From NCBI GenBank assembly GCA_022800215.1, contig JAAWPV010000001.1:1-45394 (forward strand): 45,394 nucleotides of DNA, written 5' to 3'. A model generated the notes under the pieces. That model was not told where the DNA came from, did no database searches, and saw nothing but the letters and a program-made list of their open reading frames with translations. This document shows positions 1-7,575 of the stretch, piece by piece (positions within the stretch are counted from its first letter, which is position 1; the number at the start of each line of letters is the position of its first letter). This DNA is from Oscillospiraceae bacterium. Lineage in GTDB: Bacteria > Bacillota > Clostridia > Oscillospirales > Oscillospiraceae. A program made the position numbers and the translations under genes.

Positions 1-282
1 GTTGACCATCTTCAAAATACGCTCCACCTCGCCGCCGAAGTCGGCGTGGCCCGGGGTGTCCACCACGTTGATCTTGGCGTCCTTGTAGTGGACGGCGGTG
101 TTTTTGGCCAGGATGGTGATGCCCCGCTCCCGCTCCAGATCCCCCGAGTCCATGACCCGGTCCACGGTGGCCTGGTTTTCCCGGTAGATGCCGCCCTGCT
201 TGAGCATCTCGTCCACCAGGGTGGTCTTGCCGTGGTCCACGTGGGCGATGATGGCCACGTTACGTAATTTATCATTCTGCAT
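1..282 (-). CDS. typA: Translational GTPase TypA/BipA, N-terminal fragment
   Basis: This is the first 94 residues of a ribosome-associated translational GTPase of the TypA/BipA family; the rest lies beyond the left edge. The G1 loop AHVDHGKT is at residues 13-20, the switch I signature RERGIT at 51-56, and the G3 motif [14 protein letters not shown] begins at residue 75. The short spacing and the sequence around G1 ([16 protein letters not shown]) separate it from EF-Tu and LepA. The start ATG follows an AAGGAG box 12-17 bases upstream on the minus strand. The family binds the ribosome in a GTP-dependent way and matters for growth under cold or stress and for 50S assembly. Identification is firm; only the missing C-terminus is unseen. 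Confidence 0.95.
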   Translation of the reverse strand, partial: MQNDKLRNVAIIAHVDHGKTTLVDEMLKQGGIYRENQATVDRVMDSGDLERERGITILAKNTAVHYKDAKINVVDTPGHADFGGEVERILKMVN

Positions 283-406
283 AATCTGTAATCTCCTTCA
301 CGGCAAGCCCGCGCCCGCCGCTGTGTTTCAAAATGGGCTTTTTACACGAACATCTATTATACCCTTAAAGGGATGGGAAATCAATCTTTTTGATCCAAAA
401 AGAATA

Positions 407-442
407 ACGGACCGTATTTTTAGGCAGAAAAATACAGTCCGT
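407..442 (-). terminator. Hairpin terminator downstream of the blaI-like gene
   Basis: Two 15-base arms around a short loop pair with one G-U/A-C difference, giving a long AT-rich stem. On the minus strand it follows the blaI-like stop by about 36 bases and is followed by a T-rich stretch (TTATTCTTTTT), so it probably ends that transcript before typA. The remaining 340-400 stretch holds no gene that I can see. Confidence 0.6.
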
Positions 443-477
443 CATTGAATTTACCATCGTTCCTTGGGCAAATTTCC

Positions 478-810
478 TCAGAGAAGCTTATGGGCCTTCA
501 GCGCCTCCACCAGTGCGGCGGCCTTGCCATCGTAGAGCCGCTCCACCAGCACTTCGGCCAGGTCCCAGCCATACTCCTCCTTGGTGAAGGAGGGCGCATA
601 GGTGGCCACGTCGGTGTCTTTCAGCACCTGAACGGAGCCCTTCTCCTGGAGGCGGGTCAACAGGGAGCGGACGGTGGTGCGCTCCCACCCCCGGCGCTCC
701 TTCAAAATGATTTGCAGATCCTTTGCGGTCATAGGCGTGCCGGTGTCCCAAAGGGTCTCCATGACGGAGAGTTCGGCCTCAGAGATGCGGCGGCTTGCGT
801 AATCAGACAT
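478..810 (-). CDS. BlaI/MecI/CopY-family transcriptional repressor (orphan)
   Basis: A 110-residue winged-helix repressor of the Penicillinase_R (BlaI/MecI/CopY) family. The sequence opens with the usual ISEAELSVMETLWDTG helix, then KDLQIILKERRGWERTTVRS as the recognition region and LLTRLQEKGSV leading to the wing; the C-terminal third (ATYAPSFTKEEYGWDLAEVLV) is the dimerisation part. The ATG at 810 was preferred over an upstream in-frame start because GAGGGG precedes it. Family members repress beta-lactamase, penicillin-binding protein or copper-export genes and are relieved by proteolysis or metal. The usual partner, a BlaR1/MecR1 sensor protease, is not adjacent on either side, so the inducing signal is unknown. 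It has its own promoter with a possible autoregulatory operator. Confidence 0.88.
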   Translation of the reverse strand: MSDYASRRISEAELSVMETLWDTGTPMTAKDLQIILKERRGWERTTVRSLLTRLQEKGSVQVLKDTDVATYAPSFTKEEYGWDLAEVLVERLYDGKAAALVEALKAHKLL

Positions 811-841
811 AACGGCCCCTCGATTCTTTCTGGTTTGGACA

Positions 842-882
842 TTTATTGATATAAGAATAAACGATTTCCCGGAAAATGTCAA
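842..882 (-). promoter_or_regulatory. Promoter of the blaI-like gene with operator-like inverted repeat
   Basis: On the minus strand TTGACA (877-882) and TATTCT (854-859) are separated by exactly 17 bases, a strong sigma-A type promoter lying just after the upstream acetyltransferase stop. An inverted repeat TTTATT-N8-AATAAA (842-861) covers the -10 element and is a plausible self-binding site for the repressor; this last point is inference. Confidence 0.65.
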
Positions 883-894
883 GAGAAAGGGGCT

Positions 895-1536
895 TTATTG
901 CAGGGCGGAATGGCTGTAAATATAAAATTCCTCCTGGCTGGGCCGCCATCCCTTCTTTTTGGGCGGGAATGCGGCGTCAAAGGCCTCAAAGCCCGCCGGG
1001 TCCGCCTCGTAGGCGGGGCTTTCGCGGTAGACCCACCGGTGTCCCGCCAGCGCCCCGGGCGCCAGCTCCTTCACCAGCATGGCGCAGGGGAATTTCCCCG
1101 TTGGGGTGGAAACGCCGAATTTTTTGCAGCTTTGAACTCCTCGGCCCACATAATTGCCGGGATTGCCGAAAATGACCACGGCCTCATAGCCCATTTCCCG
1201 GGCGATATCGAAGGACCGCTTCAAAAGGGCTTTGCCGATGCCCCGGCGCTGATAGTCCGGGTGAACGGTGGGAGGGCCAAAGGTGAGAATTTCCTTCTCC
1301 CTGCCCTCTTCGTCGGTGAGCCGGGAGACGGTATACATCACATTTCCCGCAAGCCGTCCCTCCAGCTGGGCCACCAGGGCCAGCCCGGGAATGAAGTCCG
1401 GATGGGTGCGGAGGCAGTGGACCAGATAGTGCTCCTCACAGCCGGGGGCGTATACGTTCCAGAAGGCCTCCCGGGTCATCTCCTCCACCGCCCGGTGGTC
1501 TGCCGGGACCTCAGCCCGGATCACAAGGCCCTCCAT
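895..1536 (-). CDS. GNAT-family N-acetyltransferase (YhbS-like)
   Basis: A GCN5-related acetyltransferase of about 213 residues. The N-terminal part (IRAEVPADHRAVEEMTREAF) is the first strand/helix of the fold, and the acetyl-CoA loop is HPDYQRRGIGKALLKRSF (pattern R-R-G-I-G). The long C-terminal tail with VVIFGNPGNYVGRGVQSCKKFG resembles YhbS-type members; the substrate cannot be read from sequence. The gene overlaps the end of the nitroreductase gene as TGATG. The ATG at 1536 is preferred because GGGAGAG lies 6-8 bases upstream; the ATG at 1542 would sit directly against that box. The two genes are therefore probably translated from one message. Confidence 0.85.
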   Translation of the reverse strand: MEGLVIRAEVPADHRAVEEMTREAFWNVYAPGCEEHYLVHCLRTHPDFIPGLALVAQLEGRLAGNVMYTVSRLTDEEGREKEILTFGPPTVHPDYQRRGIGKALLKRSFDIAREMGYEAVVIFGNPGNYVGRGVQSCKKFGVSTPTGKFPCAMLVKELAPGALAGHRWVYRESPAYEADPAGFEAFDAAFPPKKKGWRPSQEEFYIYSHSALQ

Positions 1537-2033
1537 CACCATCTCTCCCAGTGGATCCGCTGGGGATCGTAACGGTCCGCCTGGTCCTTCTCCTCGGCGG
1601 GGTAGCCGCAGGCCACCATGGCAAAGGGTTGAATGCTCTCAGAGATGTTCAGGACCTGGGCCACGGCGCTCATCCAGCCCTCCTCAGGGCAGACGCCCAT
1701 CCACACGGCCCCCAGCCCCAGTTCCGCGGCCTCCAGCAGCAGATTTTCCGTGGCGGCGCCCATGTCCTGGGGAGCAAACTGAGGGGCCCGCACCTCCTTG
1801 CGCATACAAAGGACAAAGCCTGTGCTGGCCCGGCCCATGGGCCCCGCATAGGGCGTACACCGGGACAGGGCTTGCAGAGTTTCCGGCTCGGTCACCACCA
1901 CGAACTCCCAGGGTTGCTGATTGGTGGCTGAGGGGGCCGCCATGGCCGCCCGGAGCAGGGTCTCCGCCTTCTCCTTCTCCACCGGCCGGTCCTCAAACTG
2001 ACGGATGCTCACACGCTGAAAAATGGGGTCCAT
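1536..2033 (-). CDS. Nitroreductase family protein (FMN-dependent oxidoreductase)
   Basis: A compact 165-residue nitroreductase of the NfsB/YdjA type that would bind FMN and use NAD(P)H. Family signatures are the N-terminal RVSIRQFEDRPVEKEKAE, the SATNQQPWEFVVV segment around residues 35-47 that contacts FMN phosphate and ribityl, the dimer-contact helix ATENLLLEAAELGLGAVWMG, and the C-terminal VACGYPAEEK. The physiological substrate is unknown; relatives reduce quinones, flavins or nitroaromatics. The start at 2033 follows AGGAGG at a good distance; longer in-frame starts would run into the repeated GTTTACATAA motif upstream. It is coupled by TGATG to the acetyltransferase gene downstream. 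Confidence 0.9.
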   Translation of the reverse strand: MDPIFQRVSIRQFEDRPVEKEKAETLLRAAMAAPSATNQQPWEFVVVTEPETLQALSRCTPYAGPMGRASTGFVLCMRKEVRAPQFAPQDMGAATENLLLEAAELGLGAVWMGVCPEEGWMSAVAQVLNISESIQPFAMVACGYPAEEKDQADRYDPQRIHWERW

Positions 2034-2050
2034 AAGATATCCTCCTGAAA

Positions 2051-2075
2051 TTATGTAAACCAATATTATGTAAAC
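2051..2075 (-). repeat. Two copies of the dispersed motif GTTTACATAA
   Basis: Exact copies at 2051-2060 and 2066-2075, same orientation, 15 bases apart, lying between cinA and the nitroreductase start and just upstream of its AGGAGG. Five further exact copies are found elsewhere in the window. Confidence 0.85.
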
Positions 2076-2095
2076 TAAGCGTCGAAACTCCGTCC

Positions 2096-3352
2096 CTATT
2101 CCAGCTCCAGGGGCAGGCCCATCAGGTGCCGCCGCACAAGGTCGAAGGCGTGGTTGGCGGCCAGCTGCCGCACCCGGCTCCGGGGTCCGGCGGCGTGGAC
2201 GGTGCGGACAAAGGTCCCGCCATCCCAGCTAAGGGCTACATACACCAGCCCCACCGGGTTGCCCCTCTCGTCGGGGCCGGGCCCGGCCACCCCGGTGGTG
2301 GCCACCGCCAGGTCGGTGTCCATCCGGGCCCGGACTCCCTCTGCCATAGCCTGGGCCACGGGGACGGAGACGGCCCCATATTCGTCCAGCATCTCCTGGG
2401 GCACCCCCAGGGCGCTGTGCTTCACTTCACTCCAGTAGCTCACCACGCCCCCCTTGTAGACGGCGGAGACCCCGCCCATGTCGGTGATGCGCTTGGGGAT
2501 GAGCCCGCCCGTGCAGCTCTCCGCCGAGGAGAGGGTGAGCCCCTTCTCCTTCAGAAGGCCGAAGCACACCGCTTCCAGGGAGGGCACGTCGGCGCCGTAG
2601 ACAAGGGGGCCGAACTGCTCCCGCAGCTCCTTTTCCACCGGGGCGATGAGGTCCAAAGCGGTCTGTGCGTCAGGAGCCTTGGCGGTGATGCGCAGCTCCA
2701 CCTCCCCCTCCTTGGCGTAGGGGGCCAGGGTGGGGTTCTGCATGGCGTTCATCTTATCCCGCAAAAGGGCCTCCACCGCCGACTCTCCCATGCCGAAGAT
2801 CCGCAGGGAGCGGCTGACGATGACCCCGTCGGTCAGGTCCCGGAGATAAGGCACCGCCCGCTCATGGAACATGGGAGTGCACTCGCTGGGGGGGCCAGGC
2901 AGCATGAGGACCCGGACGCCCTCGGCTTCAAAGCCGCAGCCCGGGGCGGTACCCCAGTCGTTCTGGAAGGGGACGCAGCCCTCAGGCAGGTAGGCCTGCT
3001 GATAATTGTTCTCCGTCATGGGCCGGTCCAGCCGTTGGAAGTATTCCTCTATCCGCCGGGCGGCCTCCTCGTTGTAAATGAGCTTTTTGCCGAAGCAGTC
3101 TGCCAGCACGTTCTTGGTCAGGTCGTCACAGGTGGGACCCAGCCCACCGGTGGTGATGATGATATCCGCCCGGCTTTTGGCGGTCTCCACCGCGGCCCGG
3201 AGCCGCTGGGGATTATCCCCCACCACGGTGTGGTAGTATACGTTGATACCCAGGGCGGAAAGCCCCTGGGAGAGCATCTGGGCGTCCGAGTTGACGATGT
3301 TGCCCAACAGCAGCTCGGTGCCCACGGCAATGAGTTCAGCGGTGTGCGTCAT
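2096..3352 (-). CDS. cinA: CinA: competence/damage-inducible protein, nicotinamide-nucleotide amidase
   Basis: A 418-residue two-domain CinA. The N-terminal MoCF/COG1058 domain (about 1-170) begins HTAELIAVGTELLLGNIVNS and has the TTGGLGPTCDDLT loop; in relatives this domain acts as an ADP-ribose pyrophosphatase. The C-terminal CinA/PncC domain (about 255-415) carries SSAESCTGGLI with the catalytic serine region near residue 277, and TTGVAGPGPDERG; it deamidates nicotinamide mononucleotide for NAD recycling. Length matches full-length CinA. The gene is monocistronic in appearance; an extended -10 (TGATAGAAT, 3377-3385 on the minus strand) lies close upstream. In some Firmicutes cinA is linked to recA and competence, but no such neighbour is seen here. 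Confidence 0.95.
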   Translation of the reverse strand: MTHTAELIAVGTELLLGNIVNSDAQMLSQGLSALGINVYYHTVVGDNPQRLRAAVETAKSRADIIITTGGLGPTCDDLTKNVLADCFGKKLIYNEEAARRIEEYFQRLDRPMTENNYQQAYLPEGCVPFQNDWGTAPGCGFEAEGVRVLMLPGPPSECTPMFHERAVPYLRDLTDGVIVSRSLRIFGMGESAVEALLRDKMNAMQNPTLAPYAKEGEVELRITAKAPDAQTALDLIAPVEKELREQFGPLVYGADVPSLEAVCFGLLKEKGLTLSSAESCTGGLIPKRITDMGGVSAVYKGGVVSYWSEVKHSALGVPQEMLDEYGAVSVPVAQAMAEGVRARMDTDLAVATTGVAGPGPDERGNPVGLVYVALSWDGGTFVRTVHAAGPRSRVRQLAANHAFDLVRRHLMGLPLELE

Positions 3353-3388
3353 AGCGGTCCCTTCCTTTCTCCCCCTATTCTATCACGT

Positions 3389-3430
3389 TTTCCCCCTTTT
3401 GGGGAGCCTTTTTCCCCCTTGGGGGAAAAA
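3389..3430. repeat. C5/G5 low-complexity palindromes between cinA and the M20 gene
   Basis: Two tandem units of T-run, C5, T-run, G-run occur, the second being a perfect palindrome of ten-base arms (TTTTTCCCCC / GGGGGAAAAA, 3409-3430) with a two-base centre. It lies between the M20 terminator and the cinA promoter and could be a second, back-up terminator. Confidence 0.5.
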
Positions 3431-3432
3431 GA

Positions 3433-3460
3433 GAGGGGCGCCGCGAAAGCGGCGCCCCTC
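3433..3460 (-). terminator. Terminator of the ABC importer/M20 operon
   Basis: A perfect 12-bp GC-rich stem (GAGGGGCGCCGC with its complement) closed by a tetraloop, followed on the minus strand by TCTTTTT. It begins 22 bases after the M20 stop codon and fits a factor-independent terminator. Confidence 0.85.
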
Positions 3461-3481
3461 GAAGGGAGTCCAAAGGAAAGA

Positions 3482-4933
3482 TCAGGTCAAATCGGGAATC
3501 ACAGGCACCGCGTCGGCGGGGATGGGGCTGGTGAAGCCCTCGGCGGTGTGCTTTTCAAACTCAGCCTTGGCTGCGGCGATGGTGTCGGGCTGGTTGAAAA
3601 GGTCGATGGTGGCGGCTGCCAGCACCTTGCCGGCGTGGATAACGGACTTCCGGCCGATGTCGGTCTTGCCCATGGACACGTTCTGCCAGGAGTGGCCGGG
3701 CGCGCCGTTGGCGAAGGAGACCACGTGGATCTGCCCGGTGGGGCACAGCCAGCTTACGTCGGCCACGTCGGTGGAACCGGCACTGTAAGCGTCGTCCGCC
3801 TGGTAGAGGGGCATCAGGAAGTCGTTGAGGGCGTGGCCGCACTTCTTTTGCAGCTCCCGAACCTCCTCGGCCAGGGACAGGCTGAACTTGGCGGCCATAC
3901 CGGTGGGCTCGTCGGCGCCGGGGTAGGTCTTGGCAAGGGTGTCGGCAAAGGCGTACTCCTCGGCGGTGTGGGTGGGCACGCCCAACTCCTGGAAGTTGTC
4001 GAAAAGAACCTTCTCCAGTACGTGGTTGGGGATGGTGTTGGAGGTGCCGTCAATAAAGACTTTTTCATAGGTGGTGCCCGTCATGAGGGCGGCGCCCTTG
4101 GCTACGTCGTCCACCCGCTTTTGAAGCTCGATGGCCCGGGCCACATGGGGGGAGCGGACCATATAGAGAACGCTGGCCTTGGACTGGACCACATTGGCGC
4201 TGATGCCGCCGCTGTTGGTGATGGCGTAGTGGATGCGGGCCCTGTCCTCCATATGCTCCCGGAGGAACTCTACACCAAAGTTCATCAGCTGCACCGCGTC
4301 CAGCGCGCTGCGGCCCCGCTCCGGGTTGCCGGCGGCGTGGGCGGCAACGCCGTGGAAGATGTACTGGGTCTGAATGCAGGAGTTGGAGGAGCCGGTGACC
4401 ACCTCATTGGCTCCGCCGGGGTGCCAGGTGAGGGCCACGTCAAGGTTTTTCCACAGTCCGTCCCGGGCCATAAAAGCCTTGGCGGCGCCGCCCTCCTCGC
4501 CGGGGCAGCCATAGAGGATGACCGTGCCGGAGATGCCGGCGGTTTCCAGATAGGCCTTGACGCCCAGAGCGGCAGCCAGAGCGCCGGCGCCCAGCATATT
4601 GTGGCCGCAGCCGTGACCGCAGCCGCCGGGGATCAGCTCCTCCTTTTCCAGAGAGCCGCCCTTCTGGGAGAGCCCGGACAGGGCGTCGTACTCAGCCAGC
4701 AAACCGATGTAAGGCCGGCCCGAGCCGAAGGAGGCGGAGAAGGCGGTGGGGATGTTGCAGATGCCCTTCTCCACGGTGAAGCCCTCCTTTTCCAGGACCT
4801 CACAGTACTTTTCGGCGGACTTGAACTCCTGAAGGGACAGCTCGGCGTACTCCCAGATGGAGTCGGAAACGTCGTTGATGACGGCGGCTTTGGCCTCGAT
4901 GGCGCTGATGGCGGCCTGCTTCTTCTGATCCAT
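3482..4933 (-). CDS. M20-family amidohydrolase (AbgB-like)
   Basis: A 483-residue zinc-type M20 peptidase/amidohydrolase close to p-aminobenzoyl-glutamate hydrolase subunit B and related aminoacyl amidases. Landmarks are LLAEYDALSGLSQ near residue 85, GCGHGCGHNMLGAGALAAAL with the metal-binding histidines near 110, the acidic PGEEGG (catalytic Glu region), AAHAAGNPERGRSALDA (dimerisation domain) and C-terminal GAPGHSWQ. The start at 4933 is chosen because AAAGGA sits nine bases upstream; TTG or ATG starts further up would overlap that box. It is the last gene of a binding protein-permease-ATPase-hydrolase order, 27 bases after the ATPase gene, so the importer probably brings in an N-acylated or aminobenzoylated amino acid or a dipeptide that this enzyme cleaves in the cytoplasm. 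The exact substrate is inference. Confidence 0.88.
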   Translation of the reverse strand: MDQKKQAAISAIEAKAAVINDVSDSIWEYAELSLQEFKSAEKYCEVLEKEGFTVEKGICNIPTAFSASFGSGRPYIGLLAEYDALSGLSQKGGSLEKEELIPGGCGHGCGHNMLGAGALAAALGVKAYLETAGISGTVILYGCPGEEGGAAKAFMARDGLWKNLDVALTWHPGGANEVVTGSSNSCIQTQYIFHGVAAHAAGNPERGRSALDAVQLMNFGVEFLREHMEDRARIHYAITNSGGISANVVQSKASVLYMVRSPHVARAIELQKRVDDVAKGAALMTGTTYEKVFIDGTSNTIPNHVLEKVLFDNFQELGVPTHTAEEYAFADTLAKTYPGADEPTGMAAKFSLSLAEEVRELQKKCGHALNDFLMPLYQADDAYSAGSTDVADVSWLCPTGQIHVVSFANGAPGHSWQNVSMGKTDIGRKSVIHAGKVLAAATIDLFNQPDTIAAAKAEFEKHTAEGFTSPIPADAVPVIPDLT

Positions 4934-4960
4934 GATTATCATTCCTTTCAAATCAAATAA

Positions 4961-5737
4961 TTAAAGGACTTTAGACAGGAAATCCTGGAGGCGGGGATGC
5001 TGAGGGTGCTCGAAGATGTCGGTGGGAGAGCCCTCCTCCACCAGCTTGCCCGCGTCCATAAAGAGGACCCGGCTGCCCACTTCCCGGGCAAAGCCCATCT
5101 CGTGGGTGACCACCACCATGGTCATGCCCTCCCGGGCCAGCTCCTTCATTACGTCCAGCACCTCACCCACCATCTCGGGGTCCAAAGCGGAGGTAGGCTC
5201 GTCAAAGAGCATCACATCAGGCTCCATGGCAAGGGCCCGGACAATGGCGACCCGCTGCTTCTGCCCGCCCGAGAGCTGGATGGGATACGCGCCGGCCCGG
5301 TCCTTCAGCCCCACCCGGTCCAGAAGAGCCAGAGCCTTGGTTTCGGCCTCCTCCTTGGAAAGGCCCTTCACCTTCATGGGGGCCAGGGTCATGTTTTCCA
5401 GAATGGTCTTGTGGGGGAAGAGGTTGAAGTGCTGGAACACCATGCCCATCTTCTGACGGTGCTGGTCGATGTTCAGCTTCACCGTCTTGCCCTCTTCGTT
5501 CACGTAGGTTTTTTGGGTGATGTCCACGCCCTCAAAGATGATTTGGCCTGTGGTAGGCTCCTCCAGCAGGTTGAGAGAGCGGAGGAAGGTGGACTTGCCC
5601 GAGCCGGAAGGCCCGATGACCACCATCACGTCCCCCTTGTTGATGTCCACGGTGACCCCGTCCAGGGCGTGGATGGTGCCATTGATGTAGTGTTTTTCCA
5701 GGCCTTTGACCTGAATCAGCTTATCTGATGTCGCCAC
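4961..5737 (-). CDS. Polar amino-acid ABC transporter ATP-binding protein (GlnQ type)
   Basis: A 258-residue ABC ATPase. Walker A is GPSGSGKST, the Q-loop lies in [15 protein letters not shown], the signature is [16 protein letters not shown], Walker B is [14 protein letters not shown], and the switch histidine is in [10 protein letters not shown]. This set is diagnostic of the PAAT/GlnQ/ArtP group. A GTG at 5737 is taken as the start: AAGGAGG is seven bases upstream and the gene then overlaps the permease stop by 17 bases, indicating translational coupling. One unusual detail is a short insertion after the Q-loop-proximal strand ([18 protein letters not shown]), which is seen in several clostridial homologues. 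It works with the permease and binding protein that precede it. Confidence 0.93.
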   Translation of the reverse strand: MATSDKLIQVKGLEKHYINGTIHALDGVTVDINKGDVMVVIGPSGSGKSTFLRSLNLLEEPTTGQIIFEGVDITQKTYVNEEGKTVKLNIDQHRQKMGMVFQHFNLFPHKTILENMTLAPMKVKGLSKEEAETKALALLDRVGLKDRAGAYPIQLSGGQKQRVAIVRALAMEPDVMLFDEPTSALDPEMVGEVLDVMKELAREGMTMVVVTHEMGFAREVGSRVLFMDAGKLVEEGSPTDIFEHPQHPRLQDFLSKVL

Positions 5738-6410
5738 GGCGCATCCTCCTTTCCAGGAAACCAAGCAGCTTGTTGAGGATAGAGGTAACAATAAAGTAGA
5801 TGATGCCCACGATGATCAAAGGTTCAATGTTCAGATAGGTCACACCCTGGACCAGCTTAAACTGCGTCATGATATCGCCAATGAAGAAGGTGGAGGCCAG
5901 GGAGGTATCCTTTACCAGCATGATGAACTCGTTGCCCAGGGCAGGCAGGATGTTCTTCACCGCCTGGGGCAGGACGATCTCGGTCATGGTGAGCCGTTGA
6001 CTAAGACCCAGAGAGCGGGCGGCCTCCGCCTGCCCCGCGTCCACCGCCTGAATGCCGGAACGGATGATCTCGGACACATAGGCCGCCGAGTTACACACCA
6101 AGGCAATGGCGACGCAGGCATATTGCTGGCGGTTGAGAATGGGGATAAGCTGGGGCAGGGCAAAATAAAAAAGGTAAAGCTGAAGCAGCATGGGGGTGCC
6201 CCGGATAATGCCGGTGTAAGCCCCGGTCAGCCAGTGAAGGGGCTTTATTTTGCTCATGCGCATCAGGGCGATAAGGGCGCCAAAGACCGTGCCGAAAATG
6301 ACGGCAATGGCGGCCAGAGACAGGGTATAGCCTAAACCGGTAATGAGGAACTTATCCCAGTAAGCCATCCACACTTTCACAATGTTGCGACCCATATTGG
6401 CAAAATTCAT
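5721..6410 (-). CDS. Amino-acid ABC transporter permease
   Basis: A 229-residue inner-membrane permease of the His/Glu/Gln/Arg/opine family. Predicted membrane segments cover about residues 20-40 ([20 protein letters not shown]), 55-75, 85-105, 150-175 and 195-215. The ATPase-contact EAA loop reads [25 protein letters not shown]. The N-terminal region [19 protein letters not shown] is the classic family motif. GGGAGAG precedes two possible ATG codons; the second (6410) has the better spacing, the first would be 6416. It overlaps the ATPase gene and follows the binding-protein gene across a 78-base gap containing a stable hairpin. Confidence 0.92.
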   Translation of the reverse strand: MNFANMGRNIVKVWMAYWDKFLITGLGYTLSLAAIAVIFGTVFGALIALMRMSKIKPLHWLTGAYTGIIRGTPMLLQLYLFYFALPQLIPILNRQQYACVAIALVCNSAAYVSEIIRSGIQAVDAGQAEAARSLGLSQRLTMTEIVLPQAVKNILPALGNEFIMLVKDTSLASTFFIGDIMTQFKLVQGVTYLNIEPLIIVGIIYFIVTSILNKLLGFLERRMRRGDIR

Positions 6411-6426
6411 ATTCATCTCTCCCGGA

Positions 6427-6459
6427 CGCAAGCCGGAGCCTTGCTCGCCCCGGCTTGCG
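6427..6459 (-). terminator. Intercistronic hairpin between binding-protein and permease genes
   Basis: Ten-base perfect arms (CGCAAGCCGG / CCGGCTTGCG) around a 13-base loop, with no T-run behind it. Such hairpins after binding-protein genes commonly protect or partly terminate the message so that the binding protein is made in excess over the membrane complex; the role here is inference. Confidence 0.6.
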
Positions 6460-6487
6460 CGAATCATTCAATTTGTGTTGGACTTGC

Positions 6488-7351
6488 TTACTCCTCGTCG
6501 GGGATGGAGACCTCGATGGCGTTGGCACTCTTGGCGTCCTCCATGGCCTGGGCATACCATTCGGGGTACTTGCCGGCCTCCTCGGCTTTTGCCAAAGCCT
6601 CGTTGATGGCTTCAGCCAGCTTGGTTTCTCCTTTGGCCATCAGTACCACCTGGCCGATGCTCTGATAATCAAAGTGCCAGGCGCACAGGGTCAAATCGGG
6701 GTTGTTCTCACAAATCTGAACGCCGTTGCCGTAGGCCACAGCCAAAGCTTCGATATTGCCCGATTGCAGCTCCAGCGCACCCACGCCCAAATCACCAATG
6801 ATGTAGGGCTTGGCGTTGGGGAGCTGCTCGGTGACCAACTGATACTGGAGGGAGGCGTTCTGGCAGCCAATATCCAAACCGTCAAAGTCCTCGGGCTTGG
6901 TGTATTTGTCTACGTCAGACTTCCGAACCAGCAGAGTTTGGTCGATTTCGTTGATAGAGGCCCGGTAGGGGATGGAAAGCTCATAGTTTTCTTTCCGGTC
7001 GTCAGAGGGGGCAAAGCCGGAGATGGCGGCGTCCACGGCGCCCATGCTGACGGCGGTCTGGCAGGCGTCAAAGCTCATGGCCTGAATGTCCAGCTCCACG
7101 CCCAGCTCCTCGGCCAAGTAACGGGCCAATGTCATATCAAAGCCCACATATTGGTCCTGACCGGTTTTGGAGGAGTCTACGAACTCCGAAGGAGCAAAGT
7201 CGGGGGAAGTGGCAATGGTAAAAACGCCTTTTTCCTTGATTTCGTCCAGGCGCTTACCGCCATCCTCCTGATTTCCGCCGCAGGCGGTGAGCAGACTGAG
7301 GGCCAGGGCAGCGGTCAGAGCCAGGCCCGTAATTTTTTTCCAGTTTTTCAT
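6488..7351 (-). CDS. Amino-acid ABC transporter substrate-binding lipoprotein
   Basis: A 287-residue lipoprotein of the family 3 periplasmic-binding-protein fold (SBP_bac_3). Residues 1-23 are a signal peptide with lipobox LTAC and acylated Cys24, so it sits on the outside of the cytoplasmic membrane. Fold markers are KGVFTIATSPDFAPSEF, the QYVGFDMTLARYLAEELG strand-helix, DAAISGFAPSDDRKENYELS (ligand-loop region) and the C-terminal EWYAQAMEDAKSA. The ligand cannot be assigned with certainty; a basic or polar amino acid is usual for this set, and an ArgR-like site over the promoter points to arginine or a related compound. The start at 7351 has AAGGAG nine bases upstream; an ATG at 7357 is also possible. 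Confidence 0.92.
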   Translation of the reverse strand: MKNWKKITGLALTAALALSLLTACGGNQEDGGKRLDEIKEKGVFTIATSPDFAPSEFVDSSKTGQDQYVGFDMTLARYLAEELGVELDIQAMSFDACQTAVSMGAVDAAISGFAPSDDRKENYELSIPYRASINEIDQTLLVRKSDVDKYTKPEDFDGLDIGCQNASLQYQLVTEQLPNAKPYIIGDLGVGALELQSGNIEALAVAYGNGVQICENNPDLTLCAWHFDYQSIGQVVLMAKGETKLAEAINEALAKAEEAGKYPEWYAQAMEDAKSANAIEVSIPDEE

Positions 7352-7386
7352 CTTCATCTTCTCCTTTCGGGTTCCCTCTTGGGATA

Positions 7387-7464
7387 TGCATAATTATACA
7401 CGCCGTATGCACAAAATGCAACCCCCAATTTGCTTGCATTCTGCACAAAAATGGGGTGCGTGCA
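7387..7464 (-). promoter_or_regulatory. Promoter of the ABC importer operon with TGCA-rich, ARG-box-like operator cluster
   Basis: On the minus strand TTGCAT (7416-7421) and a perfect TATAAT (7393-7398) are 17 bases apart. The -10 is buried in TGCATAATTATACA (7387-7400), which fits the ARG-box layout TG-N-AT-N4-AT-N-CA. Six TGCA tetramers occur in 78 bases, and TGCACAAAA is repeated directly at 7408 and 7442. The arrangement looks like a multi-site operator. The promoter is seen directly; ArgR/AhrC as the binder is inference, and argR is not in the window. The rest of the 225-base gap to the kinase gene shows no gene. Confidence 0.6.
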
Positions 7465-7575
7465 TTGTACAGAACTGTCAAAATAGGCATACACAAGAGA
7501 GGAGACACGAAAATATACCGCATATTATGCAAGAATATACAGAATATAATGAATGGCAACAGCTCACAAAAACAT

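Noticed and set aside
2126-4960. A 944-codon open frame on the plus strand opposite cinA and the M20 gene
   Set aside because: It is antisense to two well-identified genes, has no ribosome binding site or family motif, and is explained by high GC at third codon positions, which removes stops from the opposite strand.
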